Part shown: positions 33,001-43,800 of the stretch, piece after piece
How the letters are laid out: each line of letters starts with the position of its first letter
How positions within the stretch are numbered: the first letter of the stretch is position 1
From: Hemerocallis citrina
Lineage: Eukaryota; Streptophyta; Magnoliopsida; Asparagales; Asphodelaceae
NCBI GenBank assembly: GCA_017893485.1
Contig: CM030362.1
Coordinates: forward strand, 38,534,984 to 38,598,983
DNA length: 64,000 nucleotides
Direction of reading: 5' to 3'
Program-made: the position numbers and the translations under genes
Notes under the pieces: generated by a model
Database searches by the model: none
What the model saw: only the letters and a program-made list of their open reading frames with translations
Told to the model about the DNA's origin: nothing

Positions 33001-34769
33001 TCATATTTAAATCTTATTAAATCTTAAATAAATCTTAATTCGTAATTAAATTTCAATTAATACCTAATCTATACACATAGAAATGTTTATAGGCTTAGTC
33101 TCTAGGATTTTTTTTCCCAAATTGGAAAGAAAGAGCATGGGACGGTAGATGATCTAGTCCGAGCTCAATTTTTTAAAAAAATTCGATTGGACGGAAATTG
33201 TTTGATTTTTTAAAAAAAAAATTAAGTAAAATAAAAAAGGAGCGACGAAAGATGATCTTTCGTCTGATTTCGTGTGATTGAACGGACGAAAGATCATCTT
33301 TTGTCGACTATTTTTTCGAATTCCTATATCTTCTTTCAAATATAGTAGACCACAATTCACCCCAAACCCAAAATTTGGGTATATAGTCAACGACTACAAC
33401 ACCATATTTTCTTTTTTTTTTTTCTCTAATTTTTTGCATTTTAGCCAATTACTATAGATGCTCTCAGAAGCTTTTGTTAACTTAACACTCCCACCGTCAA
33501 TTTCTGAATTTCTGCATTAAACTTTTGATGTGAATTTACAAAAATACAGTTTCTTCTATTGGATGAAAGGGTATTTATATAATTATTTATACCCTAAAAA
33601 AATTGAATATTTATCAATGCATTACTTTTTTTTATTAACAAAACCGTAGCCACACGCACATACTCACAATAATGTCATCAATAATTTCATAATAATTGAA
33701 TGATGCAAGTGGGTATTGAACCCCGACCTCTTGCTCACCATAAACCTTAGTGAGTGACAATTAAGGTTAACGGGTAAAATTGCCCCTTCTTAGGTTTCAA
33801 AATTGAAACTATATTAAGGTCGGTCATGCCTATTTTCGTGGGTTAAGAAATCTATAGTTCTAAGCCTCTAACTAATAGAACTAGTAAAATGACAAGATGG
33901 TCCTAACTTTGATTAGGACGATTTTAAGTACTATCCAAAGCACAGCCTTACAAATTAGTTGCAATTAACGAGAAGTTCAGAACTTATTAGTACCTCTCAG
34001 AAGAATAGTTAACAGAGAAAATTGTTTGTAATTGACGGTTTTGTTTGATTTTATATTGTTTCTTTTGAGTTATATTTGGCATCTAATGGTGATAATTAAC
34101 AAAAAAATGACAGGCAGCAGAGGATCTGGCCGTACACCACTGGATTGGGACAACCGTATGCGGATAGCCCTAGCAGCCGGCCGTGGCCTGGCCTACCTCC
34201 ACCACTCATCTCGAACCATCCATGGCAACATCAAATCATCTAACATCCTCCTCCGTGCCGACCCTGACTCTGCTGTTGTCGGTGACTTCGGCCTCTACTC
34301 TCTCTTCGGCAATGCCACTCCTCCCAACCGGGTTGCTGGTTATCGTGCACCCGAAGTCATTGAAACCCGTCGACCTACATTTAAATCAGACATTTACAGT
34401 TTCGGAGTAGTTCTGTTAGAACTTCTCACAGGTAAGGCACCTAATCAGGCGTCGCTAGGGGAAGATGGGATTGATTTGCCGAGATGGGTACAGTCTGTAG
34501 TAAGAGAAGAGTGGACCGCCGAGGTTTTTGATGTAGAGCTAATGAGGTATCAAAACATTGAGGAAGAAATGGTTCAGTTGTTGCAAATTGCAATGGCTTG
34601 TGTCACAACAATGCCGGATTCTAGACCAGAGATGAGTGAAGTGGTGAGGATGATGGCAGAAATAGTGAATCGTGATGATGGGATAAGAGGATCGTCAGAG
34701 GACCAGTCCAATGCCGGTGGTGCTGGTGGATCTGGTGGGCCGACTCCGCCCACTGTTGCCACACCTTAG
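30018..34769 (+). CDS. LRR receptor-like (probably inactive) kinase, two exons
   Basis: Exons 30018-31308 and 34114-34769 join across a GT-AG intron in phase 1, giving 648 residues. Order: signal peptide (1-18), LRR N-cap with C-D-W-T-G-V-T-C (~48-55), about five LRRs (~65-200), a Pro/Ser linker, one membrane helix (~250-277) with a basic stop-transfer K-R-R-S-R, and a kinase domain from ~345. The Gly loop is G-K-G-S-V-G and the Lys is in V-V-V-K-R. The catalytic loop reads H-G-N-I-K-S-S-N instead of H-R-D, so the catalytic Asp is missing. D-F-G and A-P-E are kept. Sequence and exon layout closely resemble Arabidopsis At2g26730-type probable inactive receptor kinases. Likely a plasma-membrane signalling scaffold; its ligand is unknown. 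It is the only intact host gene here. The ATG follows an A-rich leader and starts a good signal peptide. Confidence 0.95.
31309..34113 (+). other. Intron of the receptor-kinase gene
   Basis: A 2.8-kb intron, GTAAGT at the donor and GACAG at the acceptor. It contains a 734-bp MITE (32730-33463) and otherwise AT-rich sequence without ORFs. Splicing here restores H-G-S-R across the junction, as in related kinases. Confidence 0.9.
32730..33463. mobile_element. Harbinger-like MITE in the intron
   Basis: Ends are GAGCGTCTGTAGT (left) and ACTATAGATGCTC (right), inverted with two mismatches, flanked by TCA on both sides (32727-32729, 33464-33466). A 3-bp TNA duplication suggests PIF/Harbinger. Further inward, TGTAGTCGTT and AACGACTACA (32821, 33390) with CCCAAATTTTGGG form a second inverted layer. 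No transposase. Confidence 0.65.
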
Positions 34770-35410
34770 GATAAATTCAAAGGAAGAAAATTGTGCATTT
34801 TCTTGATTCAAATAGGTTTGATTTTTTCGCCCCCGTGTAATTTTTCTGGGTTTAAAAAAAAAATTTAATTTTGTTTATCAACGTGGATTGGTTGGGTTAT
34901 TTAAGTTTAATTCATTCTTTTCTTTTATCCTTGCAAAGCTTGGACTGTACCCAATGCTAATTCCAGCAGCATGTGAAGTATTCTTTGCACTTTGCAGTGG
35001 TTGAGAAATTGTCGGCCGATAGGATCAGGGTTTGCAAAGAGAAGCGAGAATTATTCTGTTTAGCTCTAACCAAAATCTTAAACTATGGTGAGCAAGACAC
35101 GTTAATTAAAGAGAAAAGAAGAATAATTGGGGGGGGGGTACGCTCAGTCACATGCATGATTGCGCATTGTGGTTCCCGTGCTGTTGGCTGTTGGTTGCCG
35201 TGCATGACAGCCTGGCGCATTGGGATGCTAGTGCACTTTTGTCTTGCTTTCATTTTTCTAATTTTTTATTTACTGTAACATCTGTTTAACTTAATTAATT
35301 ATATTATATGTTAATATTTATAAAGGAGTTGATAACTGTACTGTCAAAAGTCCAACGAATGAACAGAACGAAGAAGGGTGACAAACAGCTCATTAAATTG
35401 CCATAAATGA
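34770..35410. other. 3' flank of the receptor-kinase gene
   Basis: 3' UTR and intergenic DNA. The 101-codon plus frame at 34973-35278 has no recognisable domain and lies in low-complexity DNA with a G run near 35130, so I do not call it. Confidence 0.5.
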
Positions 35411-36925
35411 GGAATTTTTTTCTTCCAAAATAACTTATTTTTCAAAAATAAATACCAAGTTAATCCATTTCCGAAATTAATTACTAAACTGATTAATTCG
35501 CTATTTTAAATAGCAAGTTTAAAATAGGGTTGTGGTTGAAAACGCCGGAGAAGAGGTGCTGACAAAGGAGTGCTAGCATCGTTGTGAGTCCAAATAGGGT
35601 TGAATCTTCGATAGTCGTAGCAGGGCTTGATTTGACGGCGGACGTAGAGAGTGTTGCAACGTAGCGGTGAGGTCGACGAGAGCAATGGAGGTGAGGAGAG
35701 AGGCAAGAGAGAGAGACGATGGCCATGGTTGTAGACGAGTTTGATAGTGCTCGAGGCTGCTGCAGTGGTGTCGAAGGAAGGGAGGGTTGGTTGATGGTGG
35801 CATCAGGGGGGGGGGGGGGGGGGGGGGGGAGGGGGGATGGTGATTAGGCTTGGTTGGCCGGAAAAGAGGTTTGGGGGGGAGGGGGGGATTGATTGATTGA
35901 TTGTGAATTTTGAATTTCAAAATAGGGTTTAAAATTCGAATTTGAATTTTGAGTTAAAGGAGTGAAGTACATATTTGAATTTTGAATTAGGATTTTCAAA
36001 CTCAAATTTGAATTAGAAGTGTGGAGGGGGAGATTATTGAGATTTGAATTTCAATATAGATTTTTGAAATTCATATTTTAGTTGGGAAGCGTAAGGTGAA
36101 TACGTTTGTGTAGTTTGAATTTTAAACTAGTTTTGGTTGTAATTCAAAGTACATTTGGTGGAGTTATCGGCGAGTGCAAACGTTCTCATTATCGGTTGAG
36201 AAACACGACTACTGTTGAGAGCTGGATTTGATGCAATCGAAAGAAGGCGTCGCGGTGGGGTTGGTTTGACGGATACTCGACGACATCGTTGTGGGGAGAG
36301 GCGTAAGTATGTCAGCAAGAGATGGTGGATGTGGTTGTTGCCTGGTGAACGTTTGGGGGATGGTCAAGAAGTCTTCGAGGTGGAGTGCTAGGTCGATGAA
36401 GTTTGAATTTCAAATTTGATGATGTTGGAATTCAAGTACATCTAGGAGGTTTTGGTTGGAGAATATGGTGCAAGTGCTAAGTTTACGTGTTTAGTTAGGG
36501 GAGGGACTAGTTATAGACGTAGACCGCACTTTGTAATTGTTCTTCACTGTTCCGTTTGGAACAGAAAGATGTTATTATTTGTGCTGCGCGTTTTGTTAAT
36601 TTTTGATTAATGAAGCGGTTACGAGGTTATCTTTTTATATATAAAAAAATAAAATAGCAAGTTTAGTTTAATTAGGAACAGTGAATTTAACTATAATATT
36701 TTAAGACTTTGTAAAAAAAAAAATGAAGTATTAAAAAATTTAGACAACTAAGCGAATTTAACTTTAATATTTTAAGACTTTGTATTTTTTTTTTGAAGTA
36801 TTAAAAAATTTATACAACTAAATTCGTTCAAATAATAGGCCATCGTGAGTCAGTTTGGTAATTAGTTTTCAAAGTGGATCATTTTAGTATTTATTTTCAA
36901 AAAATATATTATTTTGAAAAAAATC
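35411..36925. mobile_element. Second copy of the long-TIR family, with nested retroposon
   Basis: The left arm (about 35411-35491) and right arm (about 36850-36925) are inverted copies of each other: AAATAAATACC...TTACTAAACTG against CAGTTTGGTAATTAG...TATTTATTT. They resemble the arms of the element at 29330-29832. Removing the retroposon at 35522-36651 leaves a short MITE-like body. The two copies bracket the receptor-kinase gene. Confidence 0.6.
35522..36651 (+). mobile_element. Retroposon with 14-bp target duplication
   Basis: AAATAGCAAGTTTA at 35508-35521 and 36652-36665 flanks this 1.1-kb insert, which ends in an A-rich tail (TATATAAAAAAATAA). It carries no RT. Its 3' part (TAATGAAGCGGTTACGAGG before the tail) looks like a LINE-type 3' end. 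It contains a run of 24 Gs at 35806-35829. It is probably a 5'-truncated LINE or a mobilised transcript. Confidence 0.75.
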
Positions 36926-37259
36926 GTACAGGAGAAGGCGGGACCGCTGGTGTTGCCGCTCGCTCACACGAAGCGTGGTGTGAATGGGTTGGAGTGGGGT
37001 TGGGGGTCCACATTTTTTTTGTTGGAGCGTGGTTTTTAATTAGAGTGACGCTATTGTGGGGAGCACATGATATGGGGTTTGGTTGTTGGCTCCTCTCTCT
37101 CTCCCTCTCTTCGACAACAATCTTCTCTCTCCCTTCGGCAACAATCTTTATGACAATGATTAGCTTTCGTCGTGCTCTCATGTTCATTAAGCTTGACAGT
37201 AGGGTTTATTGATCATAACATCGACATGTACGAATTAAGCAATTGTTTCCTAATTGCTG
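36926..37259. other. Intergenic DNA
   Basis: Includes a CT-rich patch near 37095-37150 with two TCGGCAACAATCTT-like copies. A 112-codon plus frame crosses it without recognisable features and is not called. Confidence 0.4.
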
Positions 37260-37915
37260 CTTCCTCCGTTTAAAAATATTTCAATACATTTATTGAAAAA
37301 AAAATTTGGACAAAAAAGTACTAATATTTATTTTGTTTTTTTGAAGCTCATAAGTGAGCTATCAATTACAAAAAATGTCCAATTGGTCATCCTCTATAAT
37401 TTTACTATTACTCATTTTATTAAAAAAAATAAGGATAAAATTGAAAATCTCAAAAAAAATTTCTTGAAGGATAATAAAGAATGACGAGATATTTGTCCCG
37501 AAAATCTAAACTGGTTTTGATTTTGAAACAAAATAAAAAGACTGGAATGATTTATCTCTAATATTATAATGACAGAAAGCCTTAGTGTCATTTGTAAATT
37601 TATAAATCTTCCAACACGTCCATTGCACGTGCATAACTAATATAAAAGAGGTCTTAGCTTCGAGTTCTCACTATGTCATTTTTTTTACTTTAATTTTTTT
37701 TAATATATTAAATGTCAATCACACGTGTAATAATGAGAGAATGACTTAATGTCATTTGTAAATCTATCAACGCGTGTGATGCATGTACATAACTAATATG
37801 AAGAATGTTTCAGGTTTGAGTTCTCACTACGTCAAAATTTTTATTTCTATTTTTTATAAATTTATTAAGACGTACATCACACATGTAAATTATTAGTATT
37901 TTGAACCGGAGGGAG
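37260..37915. mobile_element. Stowaway-like MITE with internal duplication
   Basis: Ends CTTCCTCCGTTTAAAAATA and TATTTTGAACCGGAGGGAG are inverted copies of the Stowaway-type CTCCCTCCGT terminus. TA follows on the right, but the left neighbour is TG, so the TA duplication is imperfect. Inside, a ~165-bp unit starting TAGTGTCATTTGTAAAT (near 37580) is repeated near 37747 with matching GAGTTCTCACTA. Confidence 0.65.
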
Positions 37916-38126
37916 TAGTATTTGTTATGTCATATATGAAGCTTTGACAAAGAATCAGAGATTTTATATGTTACAACTTTCTGGATACTTTTTACAAGAC
38001 AATCTTGAGTCAGTTGAGTGGATTGAGCTCAACAAACTCTCCACATAAATAAATATCATATCCATGATCATTTCAATGGTATATATCCTCAGCAATGAAG
38101 CCAGAAAATTTTTATTGGAAGCTAAC
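37916..38126. other. Intergenic DNA before the Tat element
   Basis: Unique AT-rich DNA. CTAAC at 38122-38126 would be the left target duplication of the Tat element; the right copy is off the window. Confidence 0.4.
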
Positions 38127-38205
38127 TGATATGGGTCAGGAATAACGTGACCCGTCCTGGACCACAGGATCCTCTCAAGATGTGCGCTCCTTCTGATCCT
38201 TCGGA

Positions 38206-38285
38206 TCTGCCACGTCAGCGCCGGAAAACCGCCCGGGCCTCTGCCATGTCAGCCCGAAAACTGCCCCGGCATCTGCCACGTTAGC
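38206..38285 (+). promoter_or_regulatory. Triple ACGT-core motif in the Tat U3 region
   Basis: TCTGCCACGTCAGC (38206), TCTGCCATGTCAGC (38240) and TCTGCCACGTTAGC (38272) are spaced 34 and 32 bp apart. The inverse, TGACGTGGCA, fits bZIP-type plant binding sites. Two copies carry a transition in the ACGT core. Confidence 0.6.
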
Positions 38286-38376
38286 CCTATACCGCCCAGT
38301 TTTTCACCGCTTCAGCCACACGGGCGATCGGGTCCAGACCCGGCCCCAAACGGGTCCAGACCCGGTTGGCTTCTTT

Positions 38377-38384
38377 TATAAATA
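38377..38384 (+). promoter_or_regulatory. TATA box of the Tat LTR
   Basis: TATAAATA in a GC-rich LTR, followed by a CT-rich start region, a normal place for the U3/R border. Confidence 0.7.
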
Positions 38385-38712
38385 CCAGACCCCTACTCCT
38401 TCTCCAGGTGATCAAAACTTTTCCATTCAAACCCTAGTTACTGTTACTCTCCCTTAGTGACTGACTAGATCGTCGGAGGGTCTGCCACCGGGACCAACCC
38501 CGGTGTTCCGAGACCGTCTGCAGGTACACAAGACCCTCGGATCCGAGCCCCAAAGATCCGAGCCGAGCATCAGCCTCCACCTTAATACCACCTACCTCAG
38601 TACCGTTCGTCCAGTCGAGGGCCGTCTGCATAGGAGTCTCCTTCAATACAAATCGAGTAAGAACTCACGCCTGGTGCATCCACACGTTTCCCAAAAACAA
38701 ACCGCATCAGGA

Positions 38713-38730
38713 TGGCGCCGTCTGTAGGAA
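38713..38730 (+). promoter_or_regulatory. Primer-binding site of the Tat element
   Basis: TGGCGCCGTCTGTAGGAA three bases after the LTR. This sequence type is common to Tat-group elements; I do not name the tRNA. Confidence 0.85.
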
Positions 38731-38834
38731 ACTATCTATCGTAGACACCAACCCGAGCCTCGCTTCCAACGGTACCCTCGTAGACGCCGACCCGAGCTCC
38801 GCCCCCATCGGCACCCCCGTCGACCCGAGCTCAC

Positions 38835-38863
38835 ATGGCGCCCAAGGCCGCAAAAGCTGTTAC
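38835..38863 (+). pseudogene. First codons of Tat gag, cut by the CACTA insertion
   Basis: ATG followed by A-P-K-A-A-K-A-V, stopping at the CACTA left end. The frame resumes without shift after the right-hand TAC duplication, at 54613, so the break is explained by the insertion alone. Confidence 0.8.
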
Positions 38864-39030
38864 CACTACAAATTAATTACCCTACAGTGGCGTTTTTACC
38901 CCGGCGCTTTAATTAAACGCCGGGGAAGAATTAATTAAAAAAAAGACTTTGATTCACAGGCGCTTTATACTAAACGCCGGGGTTAGCGTATATTCCTCGG
39001 CGTTGTATAAGATGCGCCGGGGATGTTATC
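38864..39030. repeat. Left terminal and subterminal repeats of the CACTA element
   Basis: The CACTACAA terminus is followed by at least four GCGCCGGGG/CCCCGGCGC-like motifs, mostly as inverted pairs separated by AT-rich spacers. These are likely binding sites for the element's second (TNPA-like) protein. A CT-rich leader-like region follows (39090-39450). Confidence 0.8.
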
Positions 39031-40809
39031 TAATTACCCTTTAATCTCCCCATAACCGTAGATTTTTTATTTAATAATTTCCTTTAATAAAATCGCCTCC
39101 TTCTCAATTTCGTCCAAAACCCTAGACGCGCGAAATTTTCTTCCTCTCCAAAACCCTCGCGCGCTACTCCTCCGAATATCCAAATCCCCTCGCGCCTCCT
39201 CCAAATCTCCAAATCCCTCGTCTCCTCTCCAAACCCGTCGTCTCCTCTCCAAATCCCTCGTCTACCCAAATCCCCCTAGCGCCGCTACCCAAATCCCTCG
39301 TCTCCAAATTCCCGCGCCGCAATCCCAATCCCCTAGCTCCTCTCTCAAACCCTATCGCTCTTCTCCTCCGCCGTGTGCCCCCCGATCGTCTCCTCTGCCG
39401 TGTTCGCCCGATCGTCTCTCTCTAGCTCTCAAACCCTCTCTTATCTCCAGTATGATTATTTTCGACTTTTAATAAATTTTTTATTTTTTAATGAAATTGT
39501 TTGGAATTTTGTGCTGAATAAACTGTGATTTAGGAGTATTTTGCGATTTGAGAATGGATTGGGATTTGATAATGTGGACTAATTAGGGTTTTTCCTAATG
39601 CACTACCAAAAAAAATTTCATACATTCAATTGAAGCATGAAGAGTTTTATAAACCCTAGTTTAGGAAATTAGATTAGATAAGATTAGATGATTAAATCTT
39701 CTCTAATTTGTTTGTTGGTATTTTTGTTTTTTTTAATAAAAATATGTCGTTTCTATTTACAAAGAGACTATTATTGATACTTACATCAAACTATTATTTA
39801 CAACATACTATTATACATAAAAACAAAATATATATATACAGACTTATAGCTCTATCAAGAGCATGCAGATGTATGTCTGTTGGTAGTGCATTAGGAAGGG
39901 TGAAGACTGGTATAAATTATACAACTAGCGTCTAAATGATTCAGGCTTCAGTTTCAAATGGTGAAATCGATCAATCATCAATGTAGCTAGCTCTAGCCTA
40001 AGGTCATATCGAAGACTTACATTGTACCCCCATTGCCATTCACCAATAATAATTTCCACGCATACATTTTAATCCAAATTACTTGTAATTGAGTTCCCAA
40101 AGTCAGTGTATAATTTAACTATTTGAAGTGAGGTGACCATAGGCTAGCTCTTCTATATATATTTCTACACAAGAATATATATATATATATATATATATAT
40201 CGGTTAAGAGATATATAAAACAGTAGCTTCTCTTGAAAATTTGTGTGCATTAATTAAAGAATTATGCTCCTTAATTTCTAGCCATAGATAGGACTGAGAG
40301 GAGTATTTTCGAGTTGGCAAATTGACTTTTTGAAGTTTCTGGTTAGTTTTAGAAATCAATCGTCTTCAAAAAGCATCTTCTGGGTAGTAGGAGCTCTTAA
40401 AACCATCATCAATCATGCGCGAACGATAGAATGATTTTTTTTAGCTTTAATACAAAACTAAAATGTAAAAATAAAAATAAAAATAAATATCGAAACTGAA
40501 ATCTAGAATGATTTCGGTTGACATCCTGTCCTGAAGCCTAAGAGAATAGATAGCATGCAACAAAACATATATAGTAGATATATATTATCTACTTCTCACA
40601 GAATATTATTCAAAATTCAGCTTCCAAAGCATTTCCTATTTCACAAGACCCCCTCCTTTGGGATTTGACAAGCATTTCCTATTTCACAAGACCCCCTCCT
40701 TTTTCAATAAATATTTCACACTATTCATGACCAATCAACATAGTAAGGTAGATATTATTAATATTTAAATATATAAAATTTTAATTTCAGATTTAGCGAT
40801 ATTGTTGAA
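39031..40809. other. CACTA 5' region before the transposase
   Basis: CT-rich leader-like DNA to about 39450, then AT-rich DNA with an (AT)n run near 40170-40200. A 33-bp direct repeat (AAGCATTTCC... at about 40626 and 40670, period 44) precedes the transposase start. No ORF is called. Confidence 0.55.
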
Positions 40810-43800
40810 ATGGATAAAAGCTGGATGAGCAAATCACGATTATCAAAGGAGTATCGGGACGGCGTTAAAGATTTTATTATTTTCGCCAAGAAAAATTCTC
40901 GTGATCCAAATTTGATTCTTTGTCCATGCCGGAGGTGTACTAACTGTCATCTGAAGACATGTGTCGAAGTTGAAACACATTTGGTGATCAATGGTTTTCT
41001 CCAAAGGTACACACAATGGTTTTGCCATGGAGAGCATGCCCAGGCAATTCCGGTTGAACCGGGTGTGTTAGAAGATGAATACGAGCCCATATCAAATGAC
41101 GACTTAAATGTGGCCGATGAGATGCAAGATTTATTGCGGGATGCATTTGGAATTCGTAACAATCCAACACACTCCAATAGTCCAATAACACAAGTCCATA
41201 ACGAGCCAACAGTAACTGTAGACATTAGTGGAGGATTGGAAGAGGAAAGACAAGATTCTGAAGTAAATAAAGAATATGAAGCCTTTACTAAGTTAATGGA
41301 AGATGCTAGTACACCTTTGTACCGTGATTGCTCAAAATTTACGAAATTTGCATTCATTGTTAGATTATTTCAGATCAAAACTTTAAACGGGTGGTCTGCT
41401 AAGTCCTTCAACATGCTACTTCAGTTGTTGAATGAAGCATTTCCTGAAATTTGTATTCTAGAATCATCCCATGCTACCAAAAAATTTCTGAAGTCTTTTG
41501 ATTTAGGGTATGAGAAGATTTTAGCTAGTCCATTTGATTGTATGCTGTTCAGGGGGGATAAGGTAAGACCACAGAATTGTGAAATATGCGGAACGTCAAA
41601 ATGGAAAGGAAAATCAAATGAAGGCCAAGAAGCTGATGACTCAGTTAAAACAAGTAGGAAAAAGAGGCCAGCAAAAATTTTGCGATATTTTCCTCTTTTT
41701 CCTAGAGTGCAAAGAATGTTTATGTCATCTAAAACTTCTTCGGATATGAGATGGCATGCAGAATGTCGCAAGGATGACGGGATTCTCAGACACCCGGCTG
41801 ATTCTCAATCTTGGAAAAAATTTGATAAAAGATATCCTGATTTTGCTGAAGATCCTCGAAGTGTGAAACTTGGATTAGTCAGTAATGGTTTTAACCCATT
41901 CAGGAAAATGAGCAATACATATAGCATATGGCCCGTTGGGTTAATTCCGTACAATTTGCCCCCTTGGAAATATATGAAACCTTCATCGTTTATGTTGTCA
42001 ATGATAATTCCTGGACCAAAAAGTCCAGGAAATGATATAGACGTGTACCTTCAACCATTAATAGATGAACTTCAAAAATTATGGGAGGGTATTCCAACCT
42101 ATGATGCAAAAGCTAAAGAAACTTTTCGTCTCAGGGTTGCGTTGACTTGGACAATCAATGATTTTCCTGCATATGCAAATTTATCCGGTTATAGTACCAA
42201 AGGGCGTTATGCATGTCCTTGTTGTGCTGATCAAACTGTTTCAAAATGGTTGTATAATGGTAGAAAATTTTGTTACATGGGTCATCGAAGATGGTTGCAT
42301 GACACACACATATTCAGGTGAGAAACTTCAACATTTGATGGATTGCGGGAGTGGGGGCATGCGCCTGAAATTTTGCCAGGGTCAGATGTGTCTAGGCGAT
42401 TACATGTTCATAACTTCAATTACGGCAAAGAACCAGAAGTCATCAAGAAAGGCAAGAGAAAAGCAAGTAATGAGGAAACTGACTTATGTGATGCTGATGA
42501 ATGTGACAACATGGTTGATTTAGGGTCATGGAAGAAGAAGAGCATTTTTTTTGAGTTGCCGTGTTGGGAATTCAACTCATTACGTCATAATTTAGATGTG
42601 ATGCACATTGGAAAAAATATCGGCAAAAATTGTATAGGAACTGTCATGGGGGATGATCGGAAGACCAAAGATAATCTTAAGTGTCGCCTTGATTTAGTTT
42701 CGATGGACATACGACATGAGTTGCACCCAGAGTATTTACCCAATGGCAGAGTCCGTCTCCCTCCAACAATTTATTCAATGTCCGAAAAAGAGTTGGGATT
42801 ATTTTGCAAGGTGTTACAGGAGATTAAAGTCCCTGATGGCTATTCATCTAATATAGCACGGTGCGTCAACTCTAAGGAGAAGAAGCTTCAGGGTCCAAAG
42901 TCACATGACTACCACATATTGATGCAAAATCTCCTTCCCGTGGCTCTAAGATTTTCGATGTGTGAGCAAGTCACTGCCGTGATCAAGTATCTTTGTAGTA
43001 TTTATAAAGGACTTTGTTCAAGAATTATACTTATTGAAGATCTTGACCAATTGGAGCAACGTATTGCAGTGGTACTTTGTCAAATGGAGAGGATATTTCC
43101 TCCATCGTTTTTTACTATAATGATTTACTTGATAATCCACCTGGCCGGTGAAGCTAGACTCGGGGGACCCGTACATTATCGGTGGATGTATCCCATTGAG
43201 AGGTAATATTCATACCTCATTGAACATCTATTTAGTTTCCCTACTTTATGTGATGTATTTATTTATTTTTTATGATCAAAATATTTAACTATATAGGTAC
43301 CTTTATCGTCTTAAGGGATATGTTAAAAATAGAGCATATCCAGAAGGCTCGATAGCTGAAGGCTCGATAGCTGAAGGCTATCTATCGGAAGAGTGCTCTA
43401 ATTTTTGTTCAAGATATCTTATGGGTGTAGAGACAAGTCTGAATAGGCCAAGGAGAAACCCAGACATGTCAAACCTTGACGGGACTAAGTATCTCTTTCA
43501 GACTGCTGGCACTACTATTGATAAAGTTGACGCATTTGAGTTAGATAACTTAACATGGGAACAAGCACACTGATATGTACTAGATCACCATGCAGCAGTT
43601 GAGCCATTTTGAGCTTAAGTCAATTTTGTAGTCGTTTATATTGCATTAAAATCGAGACATAATTTTAACTAAATATCATTTCTATCATTTTATAATTTAT
43701 AGTGAATTTATCTGTGAGATTAAAAGAACAGCTAGACCGAGAAGATTGAGACCACGTGATCAAAGTAAGATAATGAATGAAAAAATTCGTACTTGGTTTC

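Larger units (their letters stand above)
38127..38709 (+). repeat. 5' LTR of the Tat element
   Basis: 583 bp from TGATATGGG to CCGCATCA, directly before the primer-binding site. It has a three-copy TCTGCCACGTCAGC motif, two GGGTCCAGACCCGG palindromes near 38330-38365 and a TATA box. Boundaries rest on TG...CA ends and PBS position, since no second LTR is in view. Confidence 0.8.

Noticed and set aside
33708..33730. tRNA-like TTGAACCCCGACC segment in the kinase intron
   Set aside because: Only the T-arm-like words match; no cloverleaf can be drawn.
34973..35278. 101-codon ORF downstream of the receptor kinase
   Set aside because: No domain, low complexity and a G-run inside; lies in the 3' flank.
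40843..41357. Minus-strand ORFs opposite the TNP2 exon
   Set aside because: Antisense shadows of the transposase coding region.
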